The position numbers were made by a program, and so were the translations under genes. A stretch of DNA of 64,000 nucleotides from Patiria pectinifera. Lineage: Eukaryota > Echinodermata > Asteroidea > Valvatida > Asterinidae. This document shows positions 12,301 to 21,934 of this stretch, piece after piece (the stretch's first letter is position 1; each line of letters starts with the position of its first letter). The stretch covers positions 9,108,932 through 9,172,931 of the forward strand of contig CM057138.1 in the NCBI GenBank assembly GCA_029964075.1, given 5' to 3'. A model generated the notes under the pieces. That model made no database searches. It had not been told where the DNA came from and was given only the letters and a program-made list of their open reading frames with translations.

Positions 12301-12476
12301 TATACTCCATCTGTATGTGCAAGCACACCAGGAATCCGCCGTTCTGTGATGCTACCCACACTAACCTCCCCGCAGCCGCGGAACAGACTCAGGCCTCTTG
12401 CCCTGGTGTGAGCAACCACCACACGAGAGCATGCCCAAAACTTTGCACCAAGTGTGGCTGGGTGCCAGACTTTTGA
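9370..12476 (+). CDS. CISD3: CISD3-like mitochondrial protein with two CDGSH iron-sulfur domains (last two exons)
   Basis: Exons are 9370-9460 and 12238-12476; the frame crosses the junction through a split Gly codon. CDGSH domains bind a 2Fe-2S cluster through three Cys and one His, and the two-domain CISD3/MiNT type works in mitochondria. Domain 1 reads [16 protein letters not shown], with all four ligands. Domain 2 reads [16 protein letters not shown]: ligands are kept but the usual Gly of CDG is Ala. The stop is at 12474-12476. Both splice sites are good (a pyrimidine tract then tctacag; exon end tgtgatg before gtgcg; tttttgcag). The 5' exon with start codon and targeting peptide is not identified, so the gene is partial. 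Unusual for the family is the C-terminal tail of about 38 residues with four Cys (the last three in [10 protein letters not shown]). The 2.8 kb intron holds MITEs and a minisatellite. Confidence 0.9.
9544..9758. repeat. 215 bp short MITE with perfect 15 bp TIRs
   Basis: ttcccaaagagtgaa at 9544-9558 and its exact reverse complement at 9744-9758 bound an AT-rich interior. It sits in the CISD3-like intron, 83 bases after the donor. No target duplication was recognised. Confidence 0.5.
10069..10438. repeat. inverted-repeat element in the CISD3-like intron
   Basis: ttataacacctcacccacag and the following attctg recur in inverse form at 10412-10438 (cagaatctgtgggtgaagtg, ttataa). The interior contains repeated caaagtacta motifs and a CG-rich patch. 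Probably a small non-autonomous transposon. Confidence 0.5.
10440..10573. repeat. 134 bp near-perfect hairpin
   Basis: Two arms of about 60 bp (acaaatattgaatgct, agactagcctccc, tgatccatgga and their complements) enclose a loop of about 12 bases (ccattctttctt). It directly abuts the element ending at 10438. As RNA in the CISD3-like intron it would make a long double-stranded stem. Confidence 0.7.
10930..11300. repeat. G/C homopolymer-rich degenerate repeat
   Basis: A series of G-runs, C-runs and T-runs (for example 10 or more G at about 10938 and C/A runs near 11210) with ggggccatggcccc palindromes. ORFs on both strands here only reflect homopolymers. Similar C/G-run repeats occur at 52025-52410 and 61795-62300. 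Confidence 0.4.
11605..12076 (+). repeat. minisatellite of about 55-85 bp units, roughly seven copies
   Basis: Units contain catccacaaaatattgctga, then ccatgtacaa, then a pyrimidine-rich segment with cccctcccctgg. The last unit ends about 160 bases before the second CISD3-like exon. Unit length varies because the C-rich part expands and contracts. Confidence 0.75.
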
Positions 12477-12806
12477 CGATGGGCTAATTACATGTAGGGC
12501 CACCAATCTTTTAGGAATTTTGACTTTAAACTTGAACATCCTTAACGTTCCAAAGGTTTTTGTTTAAAGAAAACCGCACAAATTGAAATACGGGTTTGTG
12601 CAAGTAAAGATCTTTGAAGTTGACTTGGAGAAAATCATTTCAAAATGTGCACATATTTATAACAATGGACTAAGAATTCCACAATGTTTGATACACTAAC
12701 GGAAATGTTTTGATTATGAGGTGACGTTTTATTTTATGTCAACTTATTTACATCGAAATTGTTTCATCACTATAATGCAATCTGAGAAAACAAAAACAGT
12801 TGTTTA

Positions 12807-13161
12807 GGCCAAAAAAAAAAAGTCTCCGGTTTCTGGTATGCGCGCGCGTCGCCGTAGCCATGCGCATCGGCAAAATGAAAAAGTTTTTTTTTCAATACAA
12901 GATGATGTTTCAAAACCGCCAAACTCACTGGTTTGACTGGAATTCTGCTGCTGCACAATTTTAACGTGTTTTTAGAAGGGGTTATGATCGAGAATAAGAT
13001 TTATGTGGCCTCTGTGGACTCCCATATATTTGCACTAAGTTTAGTCGGGCACCATTTGCAGTCATCAGCCGACATTTGAAGCAAAAAAAAAAAAAGCCGC
13101 GTCGCCGCACCACTTTTGGGGCAAGCTCCATACCAGAAACCGGAGCCTTTTTTTTTTGGCC
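12807..13161 (+). mobile_element. 355 bp PIF/Harbinger-like MITE, TTA target duplication
   Basis: TIRs of about 34 bp start ggcc followed by an A-run and a segment reading ctccggtttctggtatg. TTA flanks both ends (12804-12806, 13162-13164). GGCC-type ends plus a TWA duplication are Harbinger-like; the assignment is inferred because there is no transposase. A truncated copy lies at 5320-5772. Confidence 0.65.
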
Positions 13162-13832
13162 TTATCTAAATAGAGAGTCTCTCTTAAGAGACCTTTTGGT
13201 TTGGTTTGTTTCGCCCCACTTGATATGCAAGAAGTTCAAGAATGATTTTTTTTTGGTGATGGTGTCATATATGCGGTTCATATGACGATGTTTATAATTA
13301 AATTTTGCTTACTGATAAAGTATTTTTTGTGAGATCTGGAAAATAATTTCCTGAAATCTCCCCAATTTTAAGGGTATGAAGAATATATATATATATATAA
13401 GCGTACTACGTGACATGCACTAGAAGTAATTAATAAAATATAGGTATGATTATGTTACTTAATATTCATTAAAATACATACGTACTGTTTTACTCAACGT
13501 GTATCGGCAACGACCTTAATAGCCCTAACAATGGTGATTATTAAGATTTGATATCATAAAATAGATTTTGTGAATAAACATACTTATATATCATATGAAA
13601 ACAAATAGCGTTACATTACAAGAATGCAATTTCATATTAATTGTATAACAGTCTTATACGAAAAAGAAGACAAATAACACATAAAGTAAACGAAACAAAA
13701 CGTCTCGGCATTATTTCTTCATCAAAGCACACTCTGGTATTTAAATTTTATTTATTAAGTTTTTTTTGAGGGGGGGGGGGGAGGCCTTTGATATTAACCC
13801 TTTTGGTTTTCATGACAATTTTTGTTTGTATA
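13162..13832. other. no gene; AT-rich DNA with a short (AT)n microsatellite
   Basis: An (AT)8 run lies at about 13383-13399 and a G12 run near 13770. Nothing else is recognisable. Confidence 0.5.
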
Positions 13833-14394
13833 ATATAGGTTTTCCCTGCCAATTTCCTGAATTGTTCATTTATTGCTAAAAATCGATCATTCATTTTCCT
13901 CTGAATTTGAATGCACGTCTTTAATCCCATTTCAATTCAATAAAAGTTCAATCGTTTTCATGATTGTCTGTGCAGTCGGTTTTGAGAAACAGAAGGCCAA
14001 TTACGTTACCTGTGCATTCATTTTCACAAGCATACCTTTTCGCGCAGATTTCATGAATACAATTCCGTGAATGTGCAATAACAAGTACGTTTTTCTCATT
14101 CAAAATAGCAGATTCACCACAGATCATTAAACTAAAGTGAAATAAAATAGTCCATGTTTGAAATCGACCTCTAAAAGCGAAAAAGAAGTCCTGTAAACGA
14201 ATCTGAATGAACATATACGAAAGGTGCTGCTCAATCACTTCATTGATTGCACTGAAATGGAATCGAATGCTCTGGTAGCGAAAATTAACGCGTGTTCAGA
14301 GCAACTCTCAAATTCAGACGAAAATTAATGACCAATTTTCAGAAGTATATGAACGATTCAGGAAATTGGCCGGGAAAACCTATACATGTAGTTA
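13833..14394. repeat. foldback element of the tataggttt family, copy 1
   Basis: Ends tataggttttcc, ctgccaatttcctgaa and the inverse ttcaggaaattggc, gggaaaacctata are inverted repeats of about 35 bp; more complementary segments (aatttgaatg; caaattcag) extend inward. The same terminal motif bounds 20451-21458. Confidence 0.6.
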
Positions 14395-14631
14395 CTGTTT
14401 ACACTTGTAAGGAAAACAAATCTGGCCTCAATTTCTCCATAAGCAACGACGTGTATTTAGAACCACAGAAGCGCATAGTAATATGCTTTGTAATAATTGC
14501 TTTGTTCCCGAAAGTGCTCAATGGATGTTGCCAATGACGTTTTGAGTCTTGAATGTACATGCCTTTTGAAATCAAAACATGTAAATTAGTCTTCCCTAAA
14601 TACGACGCGACATGTCCATATTTTAAGTTGC

Positions 14632-15190
14632 TTAAAGGGAATATACATTTGCTTTTGCTGTAATTTTCAGAATCGGATGGATTTTTTTTTTTGGGGGGGA
14701 GGGGTTGGTAATATATAGCAAATATTGTTACACTGACTTTTTTGACGTTTTGGGCTAGTAGATGCTATAAAAACCAAGAAAAACATTCATTTTCCTGTAG
14801 TCTGGTTAATTGACTCCATTTCAGACGAATTTAAGATGAAACGGAGCAATTTATAGACGTTGGGGAATTGTAAGGTCAGGAAACCAGTCTAGCTGGCTTG
14901 TACCCTTTCATGTAATCGATTGCAAACAAAATTTGCGGACCAACTAAATATGGTCAATTGGGGCCAGAATAAAAAAGAAGAAGCCAGTTTGCTTCCAACA
15001 CTGGTCGCCAGACCAGTGTTAGAAGTTGATACGAAAATACCACTTTTCTTGAAAATGACAGTATACCAGGTGCCATGATTTAACAGGATGCTTTAGTAGA
15101 CTGTCATTCATGAACAGTCCAGCAAGGTATTTCAAAATAAATTGGTGTTATTGTTTGATGTTTGCAAATGTCGTATTTTCCCTTTAACAT
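14632..15190 (+). repeat. about 550 bp MITE-like repeat with a central hairpin, copy 1
   Basis: The ends are inverted (cttaaagggaa-tatac; gta-tttccctttaa). The body matches 48651-49168 in reverse orientation throughout, for example aaccaagaaaaaca, tgtagtctggtt, gtgccatgattt and tccagcaaggtattt. A central stem aacactggtc/gaccagtgtt lies at 14997-15020. Confidence 0.7.
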
Positions 15191-16130
15191 TTTTTTTGCT
15201 AATAGAGCATTAGGAATTTAAACTTTGGATTATAATTATTGTGTTGAAATATGGGTTTTCCCAAACAATTTTACCAATGAAAAATAATCATTCGATTTCA
15301 CTATTCGAGCATTCTATTGTCTTTTCGCTGTACTCAACTTCAAAGTATCGTATTGATCATTTAATTTCGTCTGAACCAGCAGTAAGGGGTTGATCGGGCA
15401 TTTATTTTCATTATTTATAATGGGCAAACATGTTCCACGTTTTGTTAAGCATATTTTAAGACTTCCTGCATGTTAAATTCTGAATTATCTCGGCTTAAAT
15501 CATATCTGATGTTTTCATTCCGTAGATGCACACCTCTCTTTCTTGATTAAAGGGTACATGCAACGAATTATTCTGAGGAACACATTTTTGTGCAACTTTC
15601 TACTACTCTTAAATGTATGAAAACTAAATATTTAACATCCTTTTGGGGTTAATCTTATTGCAAAGTGCACTTCTTTAAACATTTCAAAGTCTTCATGCTT
15701 TTCTGGACTATACTGAACGCGCTGTTGCTGAAGTCATTTCAGGAAGACGCTGTTCAGTTTAGGGGTTTTCTGTTCAAATTGTGAACCCAAAATGTGCTAT
15801 TTGAAAACATTTTTGAAAAAGGGTTGCTCATTGGCTTACTGCCACGTACCAACACAACAACGAATCACCAAAGAAAAAAAAAATATTTGATGTAGAGCAA
15901 AATATCTAAACTTCTAGGAACTTTTTGTTCTGCGATTATATAGCCGTGTATGTAACATTTATCTGCCCGGAATGACATTACAGTTTTGCTCATGAAATAT
16001 GGCACTTTGCATTAGTATAAAAACGGAAAAGGCACTGAAAATCCCTTAAAAGTGGAAAAATATAACTTGAAAATAAGGTTATATGTGACACAAAGATGCA
16101 TTAGTCTAATCGGAAGATAAGGTTCCCATG
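15191..16130. other. no feature recognised
   Basis: AT-rich sequence with no ORF of interest and no clear repeat structure within this window. Confidence 0.4.
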
Positions 16131-19100
16131 CACCCCATGGATATATTTTTTAACTAAACCTACTTTTTTGTAATCCTAATTAGGGTGTCTAGATAACGAA
16201 TTTTGATGTTCCCAAGATCAAATATTGTCCCATGGGATCATTTGGCGGCCATCTTGGCGGCCATTTTGGATTTCGACAAAAATCACTTCATTGACATAAC
16301 TTTTGAGCCAGGCATCATAGGAAGACATGGGGTAACTTGGGTGTGAGGAATCAATTGAAAGCGTTATTTTTTTGATTTCGCGGCCATCTTGGCGGCCATC
16401 TTGGATTTTGACGAAAATCGGTTATTTGACATAATTGTTGAACTAGGTATCATGGGAAGGAAAACGACAAAAATCACTTCATTGACATAACTTTTGAGCC
16501 AGGCATCATAGGAAGACATGGGGTAATTTGGGTGTAAGGAATCGATTGAATGCATTATTTTCATAATTTGGCGGCCATCTTGGCGGCCATCTTGGATTTT
16601 GACGAAAATCGGTTATTTGACATAACTTTTGAACTAGGCACCATAGCATTACGTGAATTACCCATTAGAACCAGACCCGAGTTTGCCTATGACAAACTCG
16701 GGTCTGTACTCACCGGTTTGGGACGGAGCAGTTTTCAATTAAGACCTTCCATCTGACCAAATGGTAGCCCTAACAATCTTGAGTCCTCCAATTTTAATAC
16801 GATTTTGCACACCCCCTAGGGAGTTAGGGTTAAGAGGCTTAGACAGGTGGTTTATGGCACCACTGCCTGTGAGTTTACTGACCAAAAATATCTACACAAA
16901 TATAATACTAGGTTGTTGTTTATACTGTAAAGTAATGGAAATAGTGTCAAAAGTTATTATGCAAGCAACTTTGAATCATAAAAATCCACCGAACATATCT
17001 CGAGAAAGGAAGTGAGAAACAGTCGGACTTTTTCTTGTTCTACCTCCATGGTTCATGTTTTTCATTTCAGATGGCCGATGCATATGCTGTGATTGATAGG
17101 GCAATTTCCACAGCTCATGGTCACTGACCCTAGGGACTCTACAGTTAGTAGGAGTATACAGTAGTGAAACTGGTGAGAAGAATCTAGAGTTTTTGGCTAA
17201 AGGGAGTTTCACGTAATGGGAAGACAAATTAAGGTTAGCTGGAAATGGCGATAATAGCTTATGTTATAGTGCGGTGGTCGATAATCATGCCAGTATGATG
17301 GTGATGCAGCCCATCCTTCACTCATTGACGTACTGCAGAAAACTGTTGAAGCGGAGAATCAATAATGGAAGAGCATCAAGAGATTGATCATGATGAGGTT
17401 CTTGAAGATGACGACTAGACGTTCAGTTTGGCGATGAAATGTCATTGATTACCACTTCTCTAGCTCGTCGTGTCGCTCAAGATGCAGTTGTGTTTGAGCA
17501 ATTTCCTCTTCAGTAATTGCTTTGTGTACTCATACATATATTTTTGCCCATTACAATTACTAACATTTTAGTCTATTCCAATTTTCCACTGGAATTTTAC
17601 TACTACCATGGCATCAATATGTCATGGCTGACGATGGTGTAGCGCACCAAAAGTCTTAGCTATAACGTCAGTATATCGATCAATGTCTTTCGTACTTTCT
17701 AGTGTGACTGTTAAGACCCACTCTTCAGTGGCAGTCTCTACCACATCGAGTGCAGGTCAAGGATGAGGGCACCTGAGATGAACCTGCCCGCTTCCTTCGT
17801 CTGGCTCCCATGTCAGTCAGGAAGTCCGATCATTTCTAGCATTTTCAACCCGCCTTCCTGTCGTCTGCAGTGCGTTCCCAGCTGTTAAGGTCTATTCAAG
17901 AAGACTTTAAGTCCCTCTTGCAAATTTCCTTATAGCGGAGATACGGTCGCCCTACAGGTCTTGTATCTTCAACAAGTTCTCCTTAAAGGAGATCCTTTCA
18001 GGAGCCGACCCGAGTCCACCCTCTTGACATGGCCCATGCCATCTAAGACGTCTTATGCCGAGGACAGCAAACGAGATCGGGATACCAGCACGCTCTAAAA
18101 TCTCCGTGTGGGTCACTCGATCCTGCCAGCTTATGCAGAAGATGCGTCTGAGGCATCGGAGGCTGGCAATCAACGAGCCGCTGGAACTGGGCTTCATTGT
18201 GGTACGCCAACGCTGCATCATCAGCAAACAGCAGTTCGCGGATGAGGACCTCGCAATGTTTTAGAGTGAAGGCGAGCAGTGTTAAAAAGTTTGCCATCAG
18301 CTTGAGTATCCAGTATCCAGGTAAAGATAGACATCCTTGGTGCAGTCTCCGAAAACGTACTTTATGAGCATTGAGAGAAACATACCAAAGAAAATGTGAT
18401 CCAACACGCACCCGTTTTATTCCACTCCTCACTGGGAAGGCTGATGTTGCATCATTAAAGTACATTCATTCTGCTGGGCATGCCCTCGTGGATGGATGTC
18501 ATCTTGCCCAGCAGCCAAGGGGGAAGCCACTTGTGTGCTTGGACTTGGACACTTCTTGCGGGCAAGGAGAGTTTTTCGCCTGGCTTTTGTGACTGGTTCT
18601 TTTTCTTTCCAGTTGGGCTTGTACCAGTCAGCGTTTTACTCCCTTAGCCTTTACCATTCTTTAGGTTATGCGCAAGGCAGTGGCTGAAAAGTGAGGTAGA
18701 TTGTCAACCACGACTAACGAGCTCGACCAGCCTGTGTTTGTGATAAGAGTTTCCTTCCCCTAGGCATAATGCCTACCCAGGCCTACGAGTTCGACCTACT
18801 AGCTAGGGGTTGATCACAAACCCTAAAAAGTAAAATGTAAAGGGGACGAACCCGTGGTTAAGAGAGGCTAATGGTGAGACGCAGCAGTGCTATACAATGG
18901 GAAACGTCAATGGAAATGAAACAGCTCTATTCACCATTCCAACCAGCGCATCCTAATCCTTTAACCCCTGGAATATTATGCTTTGGAATACATGTAGATT
19001 AGTGTTTTGCAAGATTCTGAGTACAAATTATAATTTTTAAGGTTTGTTAACTTGTTTAAATCATTAAAAAAATACATATTTTGCAATGCCCAAATTACCC

Positions 19101-19617
19101 CGAAAAACGTGTTCACTTGTCTTCCTGTGATGCCTATTTCAAAAGTGACGTCATATAACTGATTTTCGTCGGAATCAAAGATGGCTGCCAAAATGGCCGC
19201 CAAGTTATGAAAATAATGCTTTCAATCGACTCCTCACGCCCAAATTTCCCCCCAAAACATGTTCATTTGCCTGCCCATGATGCCTAGTTCAAGTTACGTC
19301 AATTAGCCGATTTTGGTCAAAATCCAAGATGGCCGCCAATATGACTGCCAAATTATAAAAATAAAGCTTTCAATCGATTTCTCACACCCAAATTACCCCC
19401 AAAAAACTTGTTCATTTGTCTTTCTATGATGCCTGGCTCAAAAGTTATGTCAAAACCGATTTTGTCAAAATTCAAGATGGCCGCCAAGATGGCCGCCAAA
19501 TGAACCCCATGGGACAATATTTGATCTTGGGAACATCAAAAATAGTTATCTAGACACCCTAAGGATTACAAAAAAAGTAGGTTAAAAAATATATATATCC
19601 AGGGGGTGCATGGGAAC
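16131..19617. repeat. 3.5 kb foldback with tandem-repeat arms and a LINE remnant in the loop
   Basis: The left arm (16131 to about 16660) and right arm (about 19100-19617) are inverted copies, from ggttcccatgcacccc and the caagatcaaatattgtccca segment inward. Each arm holds several copies of a unit of about 135-190 bp with ggcggccatcttggcggcca, gacataacttttga and a caggcatcatagg-like segment. The loop has a perfect 12 bp stem hairpin (16673-16705) and, at 17780-18465, a decayed reverse transcriptase. Confidence 0.7.
17780..18465 (-). pseudogene. non-LTR retrotransposon reverse transcriptase fragment
   Basis: Minus-strand translation, in more than one frame, shows a segment resembling RT motifs 3-4 (NDATSAFPVRSGIK), the active-site box LLFADDAALA, and further on a GHVKR..SGRL segment in a shifted frame, all typical of the C-terminal half of LINE-type polymerases. 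Frameshifts and stops break it and neither the endonuclease nor the 5' part is present. It lies in the loop of the 16131-19617 foldback. Confidence 0.7.
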
Positions 19618-20450
19618 CCTATTTTCCGTCTAGACTACATTTCCAAGGTTTGCTTTGAGAAAATTACTTTGCATGGGCCCTTTTAATGAGTGTTCAGACA
19701 GACATACGCATGAATGAACCTTCAGGAGTAGAGTTATGATCGTTTGAAGGAAGTGGCCCTAGAAATAAAATTGAGAAATTACCCAAAGGGAAGTGTTCCC
19801 GATGGAACAACCATCGCCAAACATACATGCCCCAAAGTCTTGGACGTCAAGAAATCGTCAACGTAAAGATGCCCCTTGCTCAAACGTTTAAACAAGTAGA
19901 AAAGATCGACAGTGAAAAAGAAATTTCGATTGCTCTTTCATTTCATTGTTTTGATACATCTTCTATTCCTCATATCAATTAATTCCTTACATTATACATT
20001 TTACAGTCACCAAGATTTTTGGGGGAAAATTAAACTCAGGGAAAAATCAATCTCCATTAGGCGCAAGTTCATCATACTCAATCAGTATTTAGTCACGCCT
20101 GGCCCTCTGGACCAAGTACCCCAAAATTAACCAACATGGGGGGATGGATTTTGATGGAGTTGGAGTTGGGGTGGTTAGGGTTAATGAAGATTGTTGACTG
20201 CAGTGCTGCGGTTTAGGTCGTAATTAACCCCGTCGGGCGGATAGCACCATCGATTACGCGTCGGGTGTTATTTACCCCTTGGGTATTAAAAACGCCATAT
20301 CCCACATCACAGCAGTCAATAGTTGAATGCAATGATTTGACAAAGCGCGGCTGTGCATGTTGTAATAGACCCTCACTCACGGCCCCCTCCCCTTCCCCCC
20401 GGGTGTACAAGTATCAAAGAAAACTCACAACATAACAGTTCACCTGTAAT
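19618..20450. other. no gene recognised
   Basis: Only a single arm of the hairpin family seen at 3994-4107 (around 20290-20320) is recognisable. Confidence 0.4.
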
Positions 20451-21458
20451 TATAGGTTTCCCAGGACATTTTCGGAAAATGTGCGTTTGAATTGTAAAAC
20501 ATAAATTCAATTTGGCGCCGAGTTTGAGAACGACGTACATCCTGGTTTCTTTTTCGCAGTAACTAGCATTCGATTTCATTTTGCATCAATCAAATGAATG
20601 AATGTGCATAACGTTTCATTTAAGGGATTACAAAATACGTTATTAGGCTTTCGGTTTGACGTATGCGTTGCCGATTATTACGAATGTGCAATCCAATTCG
20701 CAGAAAATCGATTGTCTATTGTGACACAGGCTGAATTGAACATCCTTTTCATTTGTTACAATTTAAATTCGCATTTTCTGCATTCAATTTAAATAAATTA
20801 TACAGGCCTATACAAATCATGATACAAGTTTGATTCATTAATTAATGATTCATTAATTAATCAATGTATGCCTTATTGATCATTAATATGTTTGTTCTTA
20901 TATACACGCCTATGTGAAATGTGGGCAAATGAAATGTGAAAATGATATATAATATGACCAATATGAAATCACTCAAAATAATCTTGTAGCTATATTATTG
21001 AGACGGTAAAGGGACACATCACGTGTCATGTTACGTGGGATCTGCATGGGGACTTTTTGAATATTCAAAAATTCCATCATTCAATCAACCATTCCTCAAC
21101 TGTTAATTTAACACATAAATGAATTCCAATGCTTGACCAGGCATACGTTGAATAACACTGCGAGGGAAATCGGCTGCACATTTAGCGAAAAAGATTGATG
21201 ATAAATTAAAAGGAAAACAGGATTGCGGATGTGCCTTCGATTTCGCGCTAAAATGAAATGTCAATACACTAAATGCAGTGCACATTCGGGAAATCGTACG
21301 CTGATTTTTTACGACTGAATGCACTTTCACGGAAAAAGAATTATCATTCGTTAAATAGAAACAGAGATTTGGAACGTTCATTCTATTTCGCACGAAAACG
21401 AATGCTTCTTTTACAAATTCGTGTACACGTTTTCCGAAATTGTCCGAGAAAACCTATA
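20451..21458. repeat. foldback element of the tataggttt family, copy 2
   Basis: Ends tataggtttcccaggac, attttcgga and inverse acgttttccg, aaattgtccgagaaaaccta. Weak inverted similarity continues inward. It ends 25 bases before the stop codon of the gene B terminal exon, so it may supply that transcript's 3' UTR. Confidence 0.6.
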
Positions 21459-21482
21459 TTAAACGCAAGAATGTGATGGGAT

Positions 21483-21934
21483 TCAGTTATGTATGGCATA
21501 GGCTGCAGAGCCAATGTGATCTTGGATCCAGTCTTTGTAAGCTGAGAGTCTGGTGTAAATTACATATCGACCCTCTTGAGCACAGCCTTCACCCCAGCTG
21601 GCAATGCCTATCTGGACCCATCGTTTGTTGCCGTCTGCAACGGTCATTTGCCTCACGACTGGTCCTCCTGCGTCTCCCATACACGAGTCCTGGTTCCCTT
21701 CTGGATCGCCTGCACAAAATGCTATGTCGGGCTTGTATGCAGTTACAATGCTACACTCGAAGTGATGTTTGAAGCTATTCCTGCATTCCTTGTCCGTGCG
21801 AACAGTAACAGCAAGTTGCTTAAGTAGGGGTGAAGTTCGTCGAGGAGCGTCTTCACAATTGTTTAAATCATAGGGGTCTGTGGTTCCCCAACCAGCCACA
21901 AACGCGTCTCCATTTCGTGAATAAATCGTGGTAT
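21483..21934 (-). CDS. gene B terminal exon, Ser region with GDAGGP
   Basis: The acceptor ttatattccag precedes 21934; the stop is at 21483. It encodes the [10 protein letters not shown] strand, paired Cys positions, GDAGGP where active S1 enzymes have GDSGGP, then [13 protein letters not shown] and the C-terminal helix ([11 protein letters not shown]). It matches the gene A terminal exon 46886-47346 closely. The rest of the fold shows no stop or frameshift. Confidence 0.9.

Noticed and set aside
12210-12539. 109-codon minus ORF
   Set aside because: Shadow of the CISD3-like terminal exon on the other strand.
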